Origin: Candidatus Obscuribacter sp.
Lineage (GTDB): Bacteria > Cyanobacteriota > Vampirovibrionia > Obscuribacterales > Obscuribacteraceae
Length of the DNA: 35,522 nucleotides
Reading direction: 5' to 3'
NCBI GenBank assembly: GCA_021772095.1
Contig: JADYXR010000027.1
Location: 1-35,522, forward strand
In this document: piece by piece, positions 33,694 to 35,522 of the stretch
Numbering within the stretch: position 1 is the stretch's first letter
How the letters are laid out: each line of letters starts with the position of its first letter
The notes under the pieces: model-generated
Told to the model about the DNA's origin: nothing
What the model saw: the letters and a program-made list of their open reading frames with translations, nothing else
Database searches by the model: none
Program-made: the position numbers and the translations under genes

Positions 33694-34287
33694 CTATTTG
33701 CGTTCGATGATCAACTGCTTGATGACTTCATCTTTAACAGGTTTGTCATTGGCGCCGACTTGTACGGACCCAAGTTTCTGAACCACGTCCATACCGCTTA
33801 CAACTTCACCGAAGATGGAGTGCTTATTGTTGAGGTGAGGAGTAGGTCCAAGCGTGATGAAGAACTGACTGCCGTTGGTGCCGGGACCAGCGTTAGCCAT
33901 CGACAAAATGCCTGCTTTGGAGTGACGCAGTTTTGGATCGAATTCATCAGCGAATTCATAACCTGGTCCACCGGTTCCGGTGCCAAGCGGGTCTCCGCCC
34001 TGAATCATGAATCCCTGAATAATTCTGTGGAATTTCAATCCGTTATAAAACGGTTTTTTCATTTTCTTGCCGGTGCGTGGATCGGTCCACTCTTTTGTGC
34101 CTTCGGCAAGTCCGACAAAGTTAGCAACCGTTTTTGGTGCTTGTTTATCGAAAAGTTTGACAGTGAACTCGCCTTCAGTCGTGACGAATTTGGCATAGGT
34201 ACCTGGGTCCGCAGCAGAAGCCGATAAGCCCCCGGAAACCAGTAAAGCCGCCATCACTGACAGAATAGCGCGACGTGAAGTTAACAT
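33694..34287 (-). CDS. Exported cyclophilin-type peptidyl-prolyl isomerase
   Basis: The 197-residue protein begins [20 protein letters not shown] and then LSASA, a signal peptide with an SRRAIL twin-arginine-like motif. The isomerase domain is complete: [35 protein letters not shown] (catalytic Arg88), [20 protein letters not shown], and [14 protein letters not shown]. It speeds proline isomerisation during folding outside the cytoplasm. An insertion ([13 protein letters not shown]) of the larger bacterial cyclophilins is present. I chose the ATG at 34287 with GGAG 8 nt upstream; an upstream in-frame start at 34338 would put polar residues before the signal. Confidence 0.95.
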   Translation of the reverse strand: MLTSRRAILSVMAALLVSGGLSASAADPGTYAKFVTTEGEFTVKLFDKQAPKTVANFVGLAEGTKEWTDPRTGKKMKKPFYNGLKFHRIIQGFMIQGGDPLGTGTGGPGYEFADEFDPKLRHSKAGILSMANAGPGTNGSQFFITLGPTPHLNNKHSIFGEVVSGMDVVQKLGSVQVGANDKPVKDEVIKQLIIERK

Positions 34288-34550
34288 AGAAAGCTCCTTC
34301 CTTATGACATCTGACACTGCAACAGCAGTAGTACGCAATCAGTCGGTCATCTTATCATGATTTGGAATTAGACCCGCGAAAATCGATTCTCGGGCCCACG
34401 TTCGAAAATTCTCCTTGTTGCCAACAGAGACAGAATCTACAGACATCGGTGTGCGTCGTTTGTTCCTCCATTTGCGGTCGGTTTTCAAAAGCGTGACGTC
34501 AACCTTTCAATGACAGATAATGGTCAGCAAGACGTAGAACTAAACAATAA

Positions 34551-34838
34551 AAATCATCGAACTTGATATTCACCATAGATGGTGCCTACGAATATTCAGA
34601 TGACGATCTGAAACACTGGGATCTCGATGGTGCGCACAGCTCATTCAAAAAGCACTACGGGCAGTACTACGAAATAGCAAATTCGCTTGGGCTGCCACTC
34701 TCGCAACCACCGAAGAAACTAGATATTTCTAAAACAAAAGATGTTTTAGGCTACGATCCAACTTTTTAGCTCAAAAATGTTCTGCAAGAACTCGCCGAGT
34801 TCGGAGAACAAGGTCCTCCCCAATTCAGAAATTCCTGA
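34551..34838 (+). pseudogene. C-terminal fragment of an NAD-dependent sugar epimerase/dehydratase
   Basis: The frame from 34551 to a TAG at 34767 encodes FTIDGAYEYSDDDLKHW and ends PKKLDISKTKDVLGYDPTF. This matches the C-terminal end of extended short-chain epimerases, where 'DISKARxxLGYxPxY' precedes the final helix. Beyond the TAG the same frame continues to 34838 with NVLQELAEFGEQG, which would be that final helix. The Rossmann half is missing, an in-frame TAA lies at 34548-34550, and I find no remnant of it upstream. No good start or site is present. It is a decayed gene rather than a small protein. Confidence 0.7.
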
Positions 34839-34876
34839 TACGCGGTTTCTACAGAGAGGGAAAGTTCAGTCAAGAT

Positions 34877-35000
34877 AAATGAAAACGTTTTTGTTTAACT
34901 AAAACGCGTTTTTTTGAAGTTTTTTTATTTGCACGAAATTGCTGTTTCAACTTAAGTGCAAACGCAGTTTCCACCTAAATGAAATTACAGTCTCTAACTA
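34877..35000. repeat. Degenerate AT-rich repeat, about 23 bp units
   Basis: Copies at about 34877-34901, 34928-34954, 34955-34977 and 34978-35000 share a loose pattern: an A-rich start with TGAAA or TGCAA, a CAGT/CTGT centre, and an end of AACTA or CTTA. The last two are the clearest pair. They lie in the 3' region of the minus-strand gene at 35020. Confidence 0.5.
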
Positions 35001-35019
35001 AAAGAAATGTCTGACCTAT

Positions 35020-35307
35020 TCAGGCGTCTTCGCCAACAGGCGTAGCTTCCGGAGCATGATCGAGGTCACGCAGATCCTCAGGCAGTTTGCCGAATTTTTC
35101 GAATAAATCATTGAGCCGGTCAGTCTTATCAGTCTTCCACTGGGTCGTAACGAAGGGCGGGCGGTGCAACGGAACCGAATACCGGACCGTCATAGCGGTC
35201 TCCGACGGCGGACTGACCAGCGTCAGCGTTCCATCGTCCCAGCGCTCGGTACCTGATACCCAGCCGTTCTCGGTTAAGTGCCGGTCAGAACAAACGACCT
35301 TTGCCAT
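35020..35307 (-). CDS. Small hypothetical protein (95 aa)
   Basis: This 95-residue soluble protein has no signal or membrane segment. It begins MAKVVCSDRHLTENGWVSGT and has alternating beta-type stretches (GTLTLVSPPSETAMTVRYSV) followed by a charged helical part (TDRLNDLFEKFGKLPEDLRD) and an acidic end. GAGGGAG precedes the ATG by 7 nt, which supports a real start. I do not recognise a family and no neighbour hints at its role. It is transcribed toward the epimerase remnant. Confidence 0.7.
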   Translation of the reverse strand: MAKVVCSDRHLTENGWVSGTERWDDGTLTLVSPPSETAMTVRYSVPLHRPPFVTTQWKTDKTDRLNDLFEKFGKLPEDLRDLDHAPEATPVGEDA

Positions 35308-35522
35308 TCAAATACTCCCTCAGAATCTATCCTTATGTTACCGGACCAGTGCGCATAATAGATCTATTTGATCTAAACAGTTCTTTTATTGAAAGCCTTC
35401 TTGAAGCTTATGTATAGAGACATAATTGGCCTTGTCCCGAGTTTAGTTGAAAAGTTTGGTGATCCCCTCCAGGACTAGCCTGGTATGGTTTCGGTTGCAA
35501 CACCAGAACCCAATTCAAGAGG
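35308..35522. other. Upstream region at the window edge
   Basis: No gene is seen. It includes the promoter region of the small minus-strand gene and a short hairpin (CCAGG 35469-35473 with CCTGG 35479-35483). Confidence 0.4.

Noticed and set aside
34339..34550. Possible tRNA T-arm (GTTCGAAAATTC) near 34399
   Set aside because: No acceptor stem, anticodon arm or pairing T-stem could be built around it.

Overview
The window is a stretch of bacterial chromosome of roughly 50% GC with ordinary housekeeping, envelope and efflux genes. There is no tRNA, rRNA, CRISPR array, transposase or phage gene that I can recognise. The cell has a Gram-negative type envelope: an RND efflux pump with its adaptor, an EmrAB-like pair, a lipoprotein with a lipobox and several exported proteins. 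Frequent TTG/GTG starts, secreted TPR proteins, many short intergenic minisatellites and large DUF2339/DUF4239 membrane proteins fit a Melainabacteria/Obscuribacterales-like organism. That assignment is a low-confidence impression, not something the sequence proves.

Layout. 1-5000: small or poorly known genes, namely a FlbD-like small protein, a receiver-like protein without its phosphoacceptor, a GrpB-family nucleotidyltransferase, a membrane protein, a stand-alone ClpX-type zinc finger, an alpha/beta hydrolase and a lipoprotein. They are separated by three short tandem-repeat tracts. 5000-7800: a GNAT acetyltransferase with an irregular 5' end, a GAF-PAS sensor without an output domain, and a secreted TPR protein. 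7774-13043: a TetR repressor divergent from an RND adaptor and pump. 13248-14972: glutaminyl-tRNA synthetase. 15064-16701: a LysM/metalloprotease-like protein and a Nudix hydrolase. 16734-20933: a second TetR repressor divergent from an EmrA-like adaptor and a DHA2 MFS pump. 21038-24066: a fasciclin protein, a TPR protein and a 3-hydroxyisobutyrate dehydrogenase-family enzyme. 24326-26542: a pilin-like small exported protein and a very low-complexity Asn/Arg-rich protein. 26661-32184: DUF4239 and DUF2339 membrane proteins, a CLC chloride channel/antiporter with CBS domains, and an exported protein. 32467-35307: a zinc-less quinone-oxidoreductase-type dehydrogenase, an exported cyclophilin, a decayed epimerase fragment and a small unknown protein.

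Genes that work together. The clearest systems are two parallel divergent efflux modules. Each has a TetR repressor facing a membrane-fusion adaptor plus an inner-membrane pump, with a palindromic operator in the shared control region. In the second module a near-consensus sigma-70 promoter (TTGACA-N17-TATGAT) is followed directly by an inverted repeat, and a related sequence lies beside the repressor's own start. No outer-membrane TolC-type channel is encoded next to either pump.

Least ordinary signals: the LysM-like/ATLF-like metalloprotease with HQxxH instead of HExxH, the VirB2/TrbC-like small protein with no secretion genes around it, the Asn/Arg-rich orphan protein, the related 14-15 bp minisatellites at two distant sites, the possible pseudoknot between the CLC and DUF2339 genes, and two decayed genes (GNAT and epimerase).
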